Part shown: positions 8,329-16,542 of the stretch, piece by piece
Numbering within the stretch: position 1 is the stretch's first letter
How the letters are laid out: every line of letters begins with the position of its first letter
NCBI GenBank assembly: GCA_045645505.1
Contig: JAZRIW010000024.1
Coordinates: forward strand, 27,205 to 91,204
DNA: 64,000 nucleotides
Source: Fumia sp045645505
Lineage (GTDB): Bacteria > Bacillota > Clostridia > Oscillospirales > Ruminococcaceae
Direction of reading: 5' to 3'
The notes under the pieces: generated by a model
What the model saw: the letters and a program-made list of their open reading frames with translations, nothing else
What the model was told of the DNA's origin: nothing
The model's database searches: none
Position numbers and translations under genes: made by a program

Positions 8329-11300
8329 TTAATTTTTCTGGAATTCCTGTAAGGATTTCACCTTATTTGAGACACCATTTTTAATAGTGCCGATACCTTC
8401 AACTGCTGCTTTTGCAGCCGCAAGAGTAGTTGCATAAAAAGTTTTATGCTTGACAGCTGCTTTTCTTATATAACTGTCATCCTCAGCAGATTGCTTTCCG
8501 ATAGGAGTATTTATGATAAATTGAATGTCCTTATTCTCAATATAAGTACATATATTGGGAGTGCCTTCGGAAATTTTATTCACCCTGCGGGCAGATATTT
8601 TATTTTTACTGAGCATATCATAAGTGCCACCGGTTGCTAAAATAGAAAATCCAAGAGCGGAAAAATCCTTGGCAACTTCCAGGGCTTCTTCCTTATCGTT
8701 ATCATTTACACTTATCAGAACAGTTCCACTTAAAGGAAGTTCTGTGCCGGTTGCCTCCTGAGATTTATAGAAAGCTTCACCAAAATTTTCAGAAATTCCC
8801 AAAACTTCACCGGTGGAACGCATTTCAGGACCTAGTATAGGATCTACTTCCTGGAACATATTAAACGGAAATACTGCTTCTTTTACGCCATAGTGATTAT
8901 TTTTTTTGCGTGACATATCCAAAACCGGAGATTTTTTATTTTCAAGCTCTGAAATAATAATCTCAGTTGCAGCCTTAACCATATTTATTCCGCAAACCTT
9001 TGAAACAAGCGGCACTGTACGACTTGCACGCGGATTAGCTTCAAGTACATAAACCTTGTTGTCAGCTATGGCATACTGCATATTCATAAGTCCGCAAACA
9101 TTTAAAGAAATAGCAATTTTTTTAGTGTAATCCTCGATAACTTTTTTAATTTCTTCAGAAAGCGAAATCGGGGGGAGAACACAAGCTGAATCTCCGGAAT
9201 GGATACCTGCGAGTTCTATATGTTGCATAATATTCGGAACAAAACAATTTTCCTTATCGCAAACTGCATCTGCCTCTACCTCAATAGCGTGCATTAAAAA
9301 TCTGTCAATCAATATCGGTCTGTCAGGAGCTACATCTATTGCCTTTTCCATATAAAAGGTAAGTTCTTCATCGGAATGAACAACCTCCATTCCACGTCCT
9401 CCCAATACATAAGAGGGACGTACCATCAAAGGATAGCCTATTTCTTTTGCAATTTCTAATGCTTCATCAACATTGACTGCCATACCTGATTCCGGCATGG
9501 GAATAGATAATTTTTCCATCATCTCTCTGAATTGATCGCGATCTTCTGCCAGATCAATAGCCGCAGGAGATGTACCTAAAATCCTTGCTCCTGCATTTTG
9601 CAGTGAACGTGCTAAATTAAGCGGTGTCTGACCACCGAATTGAGCAATAATTCCAATAGGATTTTCAGCCTTATAAATGCTCATAACATCTTCAAAAGTA
9701 AGTGGCTCAAAATATAGCTTGTCAGAAGTATCGTAATCGGTAGAAACTGTTTCAGGATTGCAGTTAACCATAATAGTTTCATAACCTAATTCTTTAAGTG
9801 CCAAAGCACAGTGAACACAGCAGTAGTCAAATTCTATACCCTGTCCGATACGATTTGGACCTCCGCCCAAAATCATAATCTTTTTAGAATTTTCAGAAAC
9901 TGTTCTTTCTGCATTTACTTCATTATAAGTAGAATAATAATACGCTTCGTCTTCGGTACCACTTACATGAATTTTATCCCAATGTTCTTCAATTCCTAAA
10001 GAAATACGCTTATTTGCAACTGCCATTTCATCACAATTTAAAAGAATAGCAATATATTTATCGGAAAATCCGTCCTTTTTAGCTTTAGTTAAAAGCTCAG
10101 GGGAAATGTTTTCTATCGTAGAAGCTTCTATCTCACTTTCTTCTTTAATCAAGTCCATAATTTCATTTAAGAAATCTATCTTGATTTTTGTTAAAGCCTC
10201 AATTTCTTCCACAGTAGCACCTTTTTTAAGTGCCTCATAAATAATAAATTGTCTTTCGCTGGTAGGAACTTCAAGTGATTTTAAGAGTTCCTTTTTGCTC
10301 ATCTTTTCAAATTTTTCAATATGACCTAATCCATATCTTCCTATTTCAAGTGAACGTATAGCCTTAAGATAAGCTTCCTTGAAGGTCTTTCCTATACTCA
10401 TTACTTCGCCTACTGCACGCATCTGAGTACCGAGCTTATCTTCTGCACCCTTGAATTTTTCAAAAGCCCAACGTGCAAATTTGATAACCACGTAATCACC
10501 GTCAGGAGTATAATTTAAAAGATTTTTATATTTTCCGCAAGGAATTTCGTCAAGAGTAAGTCCTACAGCGAGCATAGCGGAAACAAGAGCAATGGGAAAT
10601 CCCGTAGCTTTTGAAGCAAGTGCCGATGAGCGTGAAGTACGAGGATTTATTTCAATAACCACAATGCGATCTGTTTTGGGATCATGTGCAAACTGCACAT
10701 TGGTACCCCCGATTACATTTACAGCATCTACTATTTTAAATGCTTGTTCTTTTAATTTCTTTTGAATTTCCTCTTTAATAGTGAGCATTGGAGCAGCACA
10801 GAAACTGTCTCCGGTATGCACTCCTAACGGATCAATATTTTCGATAAAGCAAACAGAAATCATCTGGCCTTTGCTGTCACGAACTACCTCAAGCTCAAGT
10901 TCTTCCCAGCCTAAAATAGATTCTTCAATCAGAACCTGTCCGATAATACTGGCTTTTATACCGCGGGAAACGATAATTTCAAGTTGTTCTTCATTATATA
11001 CAAGTCCTCCGCCTGCACCGCCCATTGTGAAAGCAGGACGCACAACTACCGGATAATTAAGCTCTTCGGCTATTTTTTTAGCTTCCTCAACTGAATAGGC
11101 AGGAGCACTTTTAGCCATTTCAATACCTAGGGAATCCATCATTTCTTTGAAAGCAATACGGTCTTCGCCACATTCAATCGAATCCACGTGAACACCGATA
11201 ACCTCAACTTTAAATTTATCTAAAACTCCTTCTTTATAAAGCTCAAGACAAAGATTTAACCCCGTTTGGCCTCCCAAATTAGGCAAAACAGCATCAGGAC

Positions 11301-11544
11301 GCTCTTTTTCTATAATTTCTGTAAGTCTTTTTGTATTCAATGGCTCAATATAAGTTGTATCGGCAATATCAGGATCGGTCATGATAGTAGCGGGATTTGA
11401 GTTTACCAATACTATTTCATATCCAAGATTACGTAACGCCTTACAAGCCTGAGTGCCGGAATAATCAAATTCACATGCTTGGCCAATTACAATCGGTCCT
11501 GAACCTATTATTAAAATCTTTTTTATATCTTCTCTTTTGGGCAT
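8329..11544 (-). CDS. carB: Carbamoyl-phosphate synthase large subunit
   Basis: About 1070 residues with the expected duplicated ATP-grasp architecture. The first half has GSGPIVIGQACEFDYSGTQACKAL, VVRPAFTMGGAGGG and EINPRTSRSSALASKATG. The second half repeats these as GGGPNRIGQGIEFDYCCVHC, MVRPSYVLGGRGMEVV and EANPRASRTVPLVSK. An MGS-like allosteric domain closes the protein (FSILATGGTYDML, about 950-1050). It makes carbamoyl phosphate from bicarbonate, ammonia and 2 ATP for pyrimidine and arginine synthesis. ATG 11544 is preferred because AAGGA lies nine bases upstream; the ATG three codons earlier abuts the ribosome site. The partner glutaminase gene carA is not adjacent, which is less usual. 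Confidence 0.96.
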   Translation of the reverse strand: MPKREDIKKILIIGSGPIVIGQACEFDYSGTQACKALRNLGYEIVLVNSNPATIMTDPDIADTTYIEPLNTKRLTEIIEKERPDAVLPNLGGQTGLNLCLELYKEGVLDKFKVEVIGVHVDSIECGEDRIAFKEMMDSLGIEMAKSAPAYSVEEAKKIAEELNYPVVVRPAFTMGGAGGGLVYNEEQLEIIVSRGIKASIIGQVLIEESILGWEELELEVVRDSKGQMISVCFIENIDPLGVHTGDSFCAAPMLTIKEEIQKKLKEQAFKIVDAVNVIGGTNVQFAHDPKTDRIVVIEINPRTSRSSALASKATGFPIALVSAMLAVGLTLDEIPCGKYKNLLNYTPDGDYVVIKFARWAFEKFKGAEDKLGTQMRAVGEVMSIGKTFKEAYLKAIRSLEIGRYGLGHIEKFEKMSKKELLKSLEVPTSERQFIIYEALKKGATVEEIEALTKIKIDFLNEIMDLIKEESEIEASTIENISPELLTKAKKDGFSDKYIAILLNCDEMAVANKRISLGIEEHWDKIHVSGTEDEAYYYSTYNEVNAERTVSENSKKIMILGGGPNRIGQGIEFDYCCVHCALALKELGYETIMVNCNPETVSTDYDTSDKLYFEPLTFEDVMSIYKAENPIGIIAQFGGQTPLNLARSLQNAGARILGTSPAAIDLAEDRDQFREMMEKLSIPMPESGMAVNVDEALEIAKEIGYPLMVRPSYVLGGRGMEVVHSDEELTFYMEKAIDVAPDRPILIDRFLMHAIEVEADAVCDKENCFVPNIMQHIELAGIHSGDSACVLPPISLSEEIKKVIEDYTKKIAISLNVCGLMNMQYAIADNKVYVLEANPRASRTVPLVSKVCGINMVKAATEIIISELENKKSPVLDMSRKKNNHYGVKEAVFPFNMFQEVDPILGPEMRSTGEVLGISENFGEAFYKSQEATGTELPLSGTVLISVNDNDKEEALEVAKDFSALGFSILATGGTYDMLSKNKISARRVNKISEGTPNICTYIENKDIQFIINTPIGKQSAEDDSYIRKAAVKHKTFYATTLAAAKAAVEGIGTIKNGVSNKVKSLQEFQKN

Positions 11545-11583
11545 AGAGATCATTCCTTCCGCATTTAATATCTGTCAATAATA

Positions 11584-11612
11584 AGAATACAACTTTATGT
11601 AAAAAAAATCAA
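11584..11612 (-). promoter_or_regulatory. carB promoter
   Basis: Minus-strand TTGATT (11607-11612), a 17-bp spacer and TATTCT (11584-11589), about 40 bp ahead of the carB start. Confidence 0.55.
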
Positions 11613-11732
11613 GAAAAAACAGAAGTTATCAGCATTTTTATCAGTATAACAAGTTTTTTAATAAAAAATAAATATCAATATATGAATATTCCCTATGGTT
11701 TATCTATATAATTGTTAAAAATTTCCATTTTC

Positions 11733-11760
11733 TATAAACCACTATATATAGTAGTTTATA
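11733..11760. repeat. 28-bp near-perfect palindrome in the carB-alr gap
   Basis: Arms TATAAACCACTATA and TATAGTAGTTTATA pair at all but one position, centred at 11746/11747. It is a possible operator or RNA hairpin. No gene starts within 180 bp. Confidence 0.55.
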
Positions 11761-11795
11761 CTTTTTTAAAAGCTATATTTTAGAGCCTTTCTATA

Positions 11796-11837
11796 AAAAC
11801 TAAAAAATCCCCATTTAAAGGGATTTTTTTAGTTTTA
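11796..11837. terminator. Orphan terminator-like hairpin in the carB-alr gap
   Basis: Arms AAAACTAAAAAATCCC and GGGATTTTTTTAGTTTT form an A/T-flanked hairpin that could terminate transcription in either direction. No annotated gene ends here. It could end a small RNA or be a relic. Confidence 0.55.
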
Positions 11838-11846
11838 ACATATGAA

Positions 11847-12021
11847 TGTGGAAAACTTTTTTGCTTTTTAAATAATTGTGGAAAAAAAGGTGGAAAATGT
11901 TTAAAGTTGGTTATTTTTTTCAAAAAATTACTATTTGTAATATTCATTTTTTGAAGAATACCTTAAAATGGGAATGGATACCAATTTGGTATTTAATCTC
12001 TTTTTTAAAATATTTTCCACA
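11847..12021. repeat. Cluster of DnaA-box-like words
   Basis: TGTGGAAAA occurs at 11847-11855 and 11877-11885, its complement TTTTCCACA at 12013-12021, and GGTGGAAAA at about 11889-11897. Each of the first three differs by one base from the classical DnaA box TTATCCACA. The 600-bp gap (11545-12151) otherwise holds no convincing gene and is very AT-rich. Confidence 0.4.
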
Positions 12022-12068
12022 CTAAAAACACTTTTTAAAAAAGAAAATTTGTCACGTGAATTATTTTC

Positions 12069-12097
12069 TTGAAAAACCAATCTAAATATAGTATAGT
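12069..12097 (+). promoter_or_regulatory. alr promoter
   Basis: TTGAAA (12069-12074), a 17-bp spacer and TATAGT (12092-12097), about 55 bp ahead of the alr start codon. Confidence 0.65.
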
Positions 12098-12151
12098 AAT
12101 AATTAAGAAAATAAAAATTGATAATATATTTTGTGAAAGGTAAATTTAAGA

Positions 12152-13309
12152 ATGAGTTTTTTAAAACGAACATGGGCAGAAATAAACCTGGACAATTTAG
12201 CTTTTAACATAAATGAAATCAAAAAAATACTTCCAAAAGATACCGAGATGATGGCTATAGTAAAAGCTAATGCTTATGGGCATGGAGATGAACTTATAGC
12301 TAACGAGCTTCAAAGTCTTGGAATAAAACTTTTTGGAGTTTCAAATTTAGATGAAGCAATTTCCTTAAGAAACTCAAAAATAAAAGGGGAAATACTTTTA
12401 TTGGGTGTAACACCTAAGGAAAACGCAAAAGAACTTTCTGAATATAATATTACACAAACAGTTTTTTCACTCGATTATGCAAAAAAATTAAATGAAGAAG
12501 CTATAAAAGAAGGCATTAAAATAAATTGCCACTTAAAAATTGATACCGGAATGGGACGAATCGGTTTTAACTTTAACGCAATTGATGAAATAATGAAAGT
12601 TTATAATTTTGAAGCTTTAAATTTCACAGGTGCTTTCACTCATCTTTCTTCTGCAGATGATTTAACGCAAGAAGGCAAAGATTACACATTAAATCAAGCC
12701 TTAAAATTTGATAAAACACTGAAATTATTAGAAGATAAGGGCATTACCTTTAAGACAAAACACATACAGAATTCTGCAGGGATTTTAAATTATCCCGATT
12801 TTAAATATGATATGGTAAGGGCCGGTATTATTCTGTATGGACTTTCTGTTGACAGTTTTAATGAAATTTCTCTGAGGCCTGTAATGTCACTTTACAGTAA
12901 TGTTTCCATGGTCAAATATGTGCATAAAGGCGATGCAATAAGCTACTCCCGTAAATTTATTGCAGATAAAGATATGAAAGTCGCAACTGTGCCTATAGGG
13001 TATGCTGACGGTTATTTAAGAGCTTTTTCAAATCGTGGCAGAATGATAATAAATGGTCATTATGCAAAAATTTTAGGTTCTGTTTGTATGGACCAGCTTA
13101 TTCTCGATGTAACCGATATTCCGAATGTAAATGAAGGAGACATAGTAACAGTTGTCGGAAAAGATAATAACTGTGAAGTCACTTTCGAGGAACTTGCAAA
13201 AATTGCAGATACCATACACTATGAACTTGCTTGTCTTGTCGGGAAACGTGTCCCGCGAGTTTACAGGAAAAACGGAGAAATATCCGATGTAATTGATTAT
13301 ATAATATAA
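12152..13309 (+). CDS. alr: Alanine racemase
   Basis: 385 residues of a fold-type III PLP enzyme. The PLP lysine is Lys38 in the AIVKANAYGHG motif. Other hallmarks are LKIDTGMGRIGF, HIQNSAGILNYP, MVRAGIILYG, the catalytic tyrosine region AISYSRKF, PIGYADGYLRAFSN and the SVCMDQLILDV stretch. It converts L-alanine to D-alanine for peptidoglycan precursors in the cytoplasm. GAAAGG precedes the ATG, and a consensus-like promoter lies upstream. It is a monocistronic unit ending at a terminator shared with proS. Confidence 0.96.
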   Translation: MSFLKRTWAEINLDNLAFNINEIKKILPKDTEMMAIVKANAYGHGDELIANELQSLGIKLFGVSNLDEAISLRNSKIKGEILLLGVTPKENAKELSEYNITQTVFSLDYAKKLNEEAIKEGIKINCHLKIDTGMGRIGFNFNAIDEIMKVYNFEALNFTGAFTHLSSADDLTQEGKDYTLNQALKFDKTLKLLEDKGITFKTKHIQNSAGILNYPDFKYDMVRAGIILYGLSVDSFNEISLRPVMSLYSNVSMVKYVHKGDAISYSRKFIADKDMKVATVPIGYADGYLRAFSNRGRMIINGHYAKILGSVCMDQLILDVTDIPNVNEGDIVTVVGKDNNCEVTFEELAKIADTIHYELACLVGKRVPRVYRKNGEISDVIDYII

Positions 13310-13310
13310 A

Positions 13311-13345
13311 AAAAGGCTTAAGTCGTTTGACTTAAGCCTTTTTTT
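13311..13345. terminator. Bidirectional terminator between alr and proS
   Basis: Hairpin arms AAAAGGCTTAAGTC and GACTTAAGCCTTTT with A and T tracts on the two sides, between the converging alr and proS genes. Confidence 0.9.
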
Positions 13346-13346
13346 A

Positions 13347-15089
13347 TTATAATGATTCCTTTACCGAAGCATTTATTTCTGCATAAAGAGTATTTATAAC
13401 ATCTTTTACTGCAGAAACCACCTCGCCGATTGGTACTTTCTTAGAGATTTTTTTGTCACGGGTGACAATTTCGCAAACTCCCTCTTTCATATTTCTGGGG
13501 CTTACGATAACTCTTATCGGTACACCAAGCAAATCAGCATCAGAGAACATAACACCTGCAGAAACCTTTCTGCTGTCATAAATAGTCTCAATGCGTTCAC
13601 TCTGTAAAGTTTCATATAACTTATCAGCAGTTTCTCTTGTTTCCTCGTCATCAGAACGCATACAGCAAAGATGTACCTCCCAGGGAGCTATGGAAATCGG
13701 CCAAATAGGACCATATTCATCGTTATGAACCTCACATACAGATGCTGCAAGTCTGCCCACACCTATTCCGTAACAACCCATGATAGGATATTCTGCTTTA
13801 CCTTCTGAATTGAGATAGGTCATATTCATAGATTTAGTATATTTTGTTCCCAGCTGAAAGATATTTCCGACTTCAATTCCCCTTGAAATGGTGATTTCTT
13901 TTTTACCGCAAACAGGACAGATACCGCCTTCTTTAATCTTTGCAAAATCATGATATTCAATATCCTTGCAATCTCTCTCGATATTAAGACCTGTATAATG
14001 ATAATCTTCTTTATTTCCTCCACAAGAAAGGTTAGTCGTACCTCTAAGAGAACTATCAAATAAAACGGTATAATTTCCCTCTAAATTAACAGGGCCTATG
14101 TATCCTGCCTTTAAACCACATTCCTCGGTAATAGTAGCAGGATAAATATCATCATCTAAAAATCTTGTAAGTTTTGCTTCATTTATATCAAGATCTCCTC
14201 TGATAAACACAACCACATAATCATCATTGGACTCTTTCTGATAAACTACCGCCTTGCAGGATTTTTCCAAAGGTGTATCCAAAAATTCACAAATATCCTC
14301 GATAGTATGAATGTTGGGAGTGTGTTTCAATTCAAGAGCTTTTAAAACTTCATCCTTTTCGTTTTCAACTATATTTTCGGCAGCTTCCATATTGGCACGG
14401 AATCCGCATCCCTTACACAATACAATGCTATCCTCACCAACATCAGTAAGAAGCATAAATTCATGTGATACGCTTCCTCCCATCATACCTGAATCAGATT
14501 CAACAGAAATTACCTCAGGTACACCTGCTCTTGCGAATATACGCTCATACGCACGATGACATTTATCATAATATTTCTCCAAATCTTCCTGTGAAGTATG
14601 GAAAGAATAAGCATCCTTCATTGTAAATTCACGAACACGGATAAGTCCGCCGCGGGGACGTGCTTCGTCACGGAATTTAGTCTGAATCTGATAAATCATA
14701 AATGGATATCTTGAATAACTGTTAGCATATTCCCTTACAAGCTGAACAGCTGCTTCCTCATGAGTCATACCAAGCACCATTTTAGAGCCATTTCTGTCAG
14801 AAAATCTCAAAAGTTCATTTCCTACAGACTCATATCTTCCTGATTCCTCCCAAAGTGTACCCGGTAAAGCAACAGGGAAAAGAACCTCCTGCCCATCTAT
14901 AGCATCCATTTCCTCACGAATAATTTTTTCAATTTTTTTGGAAATTCTCTTCATAGGAGGATACTGAGAGAAAATTCCGTTTGCTACATATTTAACATAT
15001 CCTCCCTTTACCATTAACGCATGGCTGTCAATAATACAATCTGAAGGACGTTCTTTAAAACGTTCACCTATAAGATTTTCCAGTTTCAT
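13347..15089 (-). CDS. proS: Prolyl-tRNA synthetase (bacterial type with insertion editing domain)
   Basis: 580 residues of a class II synthetase that charges tRNA-Pro. The catalytic core shows LFPVALPGTLW, the TxE loop (MTHEEA), and motif 2 in TKFRDEARPRGGLIRVREF with MKDAYSF. The middle (about 225-400) is the INS editing domain typical of the long bacterial form, with CGFRANMEAAE and CGLKAGYIGPVNL. Motif 3 appears as GCYGIGVGRL, and the anticodon-binding domain begins near IAPWEVHL. ATG 15089 behind AAGGAAAGG is the better start; a GTG three codons upstream overlaps the ribosome site. Expression is controlled by the T-box leader directly upstream. Confidence 0.96.
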   Translation of the reverse strand: MKLENLIGERFKERPSDCIIDSHALMVKGGYVKYVANGIFSQYPPMKRISKKIEKIIREEMDAIDGQEVLFPVALPGTLWEESGRYESVGNELLRFSDRNGSKMVLGMTHEEAAVQLVREYANSYSRYPFMIYQIQTKFRDEARPRGGLIRVREFTMKDAYSFHTSQEDLEKYYDKCHRAYERIFARAGVPEVISVESDSGMMGGSVSHEFMLLTDVGEDSIVLCKGCGFRANMEAAENIVENEKDEVLKALELKHTPNIHTIEDICEFLDTPLEKSCKAVVYQKESNDDYVVVFIRGDLDINEAKLTRFLDDDIYPATITEECGLKAGYIGPVNLEGNYTVLFDSSLRGTTNLSCGGNKEDYHYTGLNIERDCKDIEYHDFAKIKEGGICPVCGKKEITISRGIEVGNIFQLGTKYTKSMNMTYLNSEGKAEYPIMGCYGIGVGRLAASVCEVHNDEYGPIWPISIAPWEVHLCCMRSDDEETRETADKLYETLQSERIETIYDSRKVSAGVMFSDADLLGVPIRVIVSPRNMKEGVCEIVTRDKKISKKVPIGEVVSAVKDVINTLYAEINASVKESL

Positions 15090-15118
15090 TATTTTCACCT
15101 TTCCTTTTGCAATATAAA

Positions 15119-15338
15119 ACGCCCTAAGCCAAAAGACTTAGGGCGAAAAAATCCGCGGTACCACCTAAATTCAGAAAAATCTGCACTTATTACCCTGATA
15201 ACGGAGGGGCCGATGAACTTAAATCACTCATAACTCCAAGGCGGGTTCATTCTTAAATGTTAAAGGCTTGCACCAACCGCCTTCTCTCTTAAAACACAAT
15301 AAAAATTACTATTCCTCTTCAACGCTTTTTTCTTTAAT
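15119..15338 (-). ncRNA. T-box leader (proline) of proS
   Basis: Read on the minus strand, the leader contains the T-box core AGGTGGTACCGCGGA (complement at about 15152-15166), which pairs with uncharged tRNA-CCA ends. It is followed by a terminator hairpin with arms GCCCTAAG and CTTAGGGC (15120-15146) and a T-tract. Upstream are stem I elements, including GAGAAGGCGG and GGTGCAAGCC near 15262-15286. The probable specifier is CCC in the sequence GAACCCGCC (about 15239-15247), a proline codon that fits proS. Low charging of tRNA-Pro should stabilise the antiterminator and allow proS transcription. Confidence 0.92.
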
Positions 15339-15344
15339 GGAATC

Positions 15345-15373
15345 ATTATATATTAAAGTTTAAAAATTGTCAA
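15345..15373 (-). promoter_or_regulatory. proS/T-box promoter, perfect consensus
   Basis: Minus-strand TTGACA (15368-15373), 17-bp spacer, TATAAT (15345-15350). The -35 element lies four bases from the stop codon of the small HTH gene upstream. Confidence 0.9.
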
Positions 15374-15376
15374 CTG

Positions 15377-15655
15377 CTAATCAAAAGAGATGAATTTTTT
15401 TCTGATTAAAACTTCGGTTATCCGATAAATTTTACCAAGCCAGTTTTCGATAACATATGTCGAGACATTATAATATTCTGATAATTGCTTTACAGAAAAC
15501 TGCTCTATAAACCGCAAGGTGAGAAACTCTTTTAAATTTATAAAATCCCCTACCGCAAGAGATATACTGTTCATAAAAACAGCTGAGGAAATAAGCTTTA
15601 TAAAATTGTCCTGGCAAGATAATAATTTGTCTGTTTTTGTATTTCCTATTTCCAA
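15377..15655 (-). CDS. Small sigma-region-4-like HTH protein
   Basis: 92 residues with no clear family. The C-terminal half (LKEFLTLRFIEQFSVKQLSEYYNVSTYVIENWLGKIYRI) has the spacing of a sigma-70 region 4 or similar helix-turn-helix, which suggests DNA binding. The start is TTG at 15655 with only a weak ribosome site, so expression is uncertain. An extended -10 promoter (TGGTATAAT, 15688-15696) lies about 35 bp upstream and supports a real gene. It could be a regulator of unknown target. The sequence is AT-rich like its surroundings and shows no transfer signature. Confidence 0.55.
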   Translation of the reverse strand: MEIGNTKTDKLLSCQDNFIKLISSAVFMNSISLAVGDFINLKEFLTLRFIEQFSVKQLSEYYNVSTYVIENWLGKIYRITEVLIRKKFISFD

Positions 15656-15687
15656 AATATCACTACTTTTTAATATTACTTTAGCTT

Positions 15688-15696
15688 ATTATACCA
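15688..15696 (-). promoter_or_regulatory. Extended -10 promoter of the small HTH gene
   Basis: Minus-strand TG-G-TATAAT. There is no good -35, which is usual for extended -10 promoters. Confidence 0.55.
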
Positions 15697-15747
15697 TATA
15701 TTTCCTTTTACTTCCTGTCGAAATCTGTCGAAGATTATTTTTATATA

Positions 15748-15779
15748 AAAAGCCGTCTGTGACATTCACAGACGGCTTC
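15748..15779 (-). terminator. Terminator of the zinc-ribbon membrane protein gene
   Basis: Arms AGCCGTCTGTGA and TCACAGACGGCT with a short loop, followed on the minus strand by a T-rich tract. Confidence 0.88.
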
Positions 15780-15782
15780 TAT

Positions 15783-16169
15783 TTATTTTTTATATTCTCC
15801 ACAATCCTTACAATACACACTGCCCGAATGGTTTCTTGTACCACATTTACAAACCCACCCTATATCATTTCTGTCGCTGATAGGCTTAATATTAGAATTA
15901 AGGTAGCTACCACCACTATTTTGTTTAGCCGATGTTGAATCTGAAATCAAATTTCCATTCCTTAAATTAATACTATATATATTGCTGTTCATTGATTCTA
16001 ATAAATCTATTATTTCACCCAAAGCGTACCAAGAAAGAGATGTTATAAAAGCACAAAAAAATAAAAGCAACAATAACCAGAAACTTTCAAACACTATTGC
16101 CAGAACCATAGATGCAATTGCACATATAATGCCTATTCCAATAGCAAAACCTTTACAAAGTATTCCCAT
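15783..16169 (-). CDS. Membrane protein with C-terminal zinc ribbon
   Basis: 128 residues. Two adjacent transmembrane helices (about residues 5-26 and 29-50) are followed by a polar linker and a C-terminal zinc ribbon. The ribbon carries CxC (VCKCGTRN) and, after 11 residues, CxxC (YCKDCG). No catalytic signature is present and the function is unknown; such ribbons often mediate protein contacts. The start ATG follows GGAGG. It is transcribed away from a divergent XRE regulator, and a palindrome sits at its likely transcription start, so that regulator probably controls it. Confidence 0.75.
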   Translation of the reverse strand: MGILCKGFAIGIGIICAIASMVLAIVFESFWLLLLLFFCAFITSLSWYALGEIIDLLESMNSNIYSINLRNGNLISDSTSAKQNSGGSYLNSNIKPISDRNDIGWVCKCGTRNHSGSVYCKDCGEYKK

Positions 16170-16193
16170 ATTTAGTAACCTCCACTAATTTGA

Positions 16194-16216
16194 AAATATC
16201 CCAAATCGGGATATTT
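16194..16216. promoter_or_regulatory. Operator-like palindrome between the zinc-ribbon and XRE genes
   Basis: Perfect nine-base arms AAATATCCC and GGGATATTT separated by five bases. It lies directly downstream of an extended -10 (TGGTATAAT, minus strand, 16219-16227) for the membrane protein gene. Related GGGATAAT and ATTCCCAT words occur nearby at about 16231-16239 and 16162-16169. Confidence 0.7.
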
Positions 16217-16258
16217 ATATTATACCATTATGGGATAATAATGTCAAGAGGTGTTTTT

Positions 16259-16465
16259 ATGCGACTAAAAGAGCTTAGAAAACAAAAGGGCATATCGCAA
16301 CTAAGACTTGCAATCGAAATTAATACAAACCAGAATACTATAAGCCGATATGAAACCGGAGAAAGAGAACCCGGCATCGCAGAACTTATTAAAATTGCTG
16401 ACTTTTTTAATGTTTCTGTTGATTATTTACTCGAAAGAACTAATAACCCAAATATACAAAAATAA
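16259..16465 (+). CDS. XRE-family transcriptional regulator
   Basis: About 68 residues forming a single Cro/C1-type helix-turn-helix: MRLKELRKQKGISQLRLAIEINTNQNTISRYETGEREPGIAELIKIADFFNVSVDYLLE. ATG 16259 behind AAGAGGTG is preferred; a longer frame from 16190 runs through the operator and lacks a ribosome site. The protein has no sensor domain, so it is a minimal repressor type. Its divergent neighbour and the shared palindrome suggest control of the zinc-ribbon membrane protein and probably itself. Confidence 0.88.
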   Translation: MRLKELRKQKGISQLRLAIEINTNQNTISRYETGEREPGIAELIKIADFFNVSVDYLLERTNNPNIQK

Positions 16466-16495
16466 GCCAAACATTAAGTTTGGCTTTTGTTTTTA
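16464..16495 (+). terminator. Terminator of the XRE gene
   Basis: Arms AAGCCAAAC and GTTTGGCTT followed by a T-rich tract. Confidence 0.85.
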
Positions 16496-16503
16496 CTAAA
16501 AAC

Positions 16504-16537
16504 AAAACGCCCTCTCTTTTACGAGAGGGCGTTTTTA
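16504..16537 (-). terminator. Terminator of the hydrogenase operon
   Basis: Arms AACGCCCTCTC and GAGAGGGCGTT with A/T flanks, directly after the hydA stop codon on the minus strand. Confidence 0.9.
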
Positions 16538-16542
16538 AAAAA

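Noticed and set aside
11545..12151. Chromosomal replication origin
   Set aside because: DnaA-box-like words are one base off consensus and no dnaA, dnaN or other origin-linked gene is present; kept only as an observation.
11931..12173. 80-codon minus-strand frame overlapping the alr start
   Set aside because: Very Phe/Tyr/Asn-rich product of AT-rich DNA, no ribosome site, and it overlaps the alr promoter and start.
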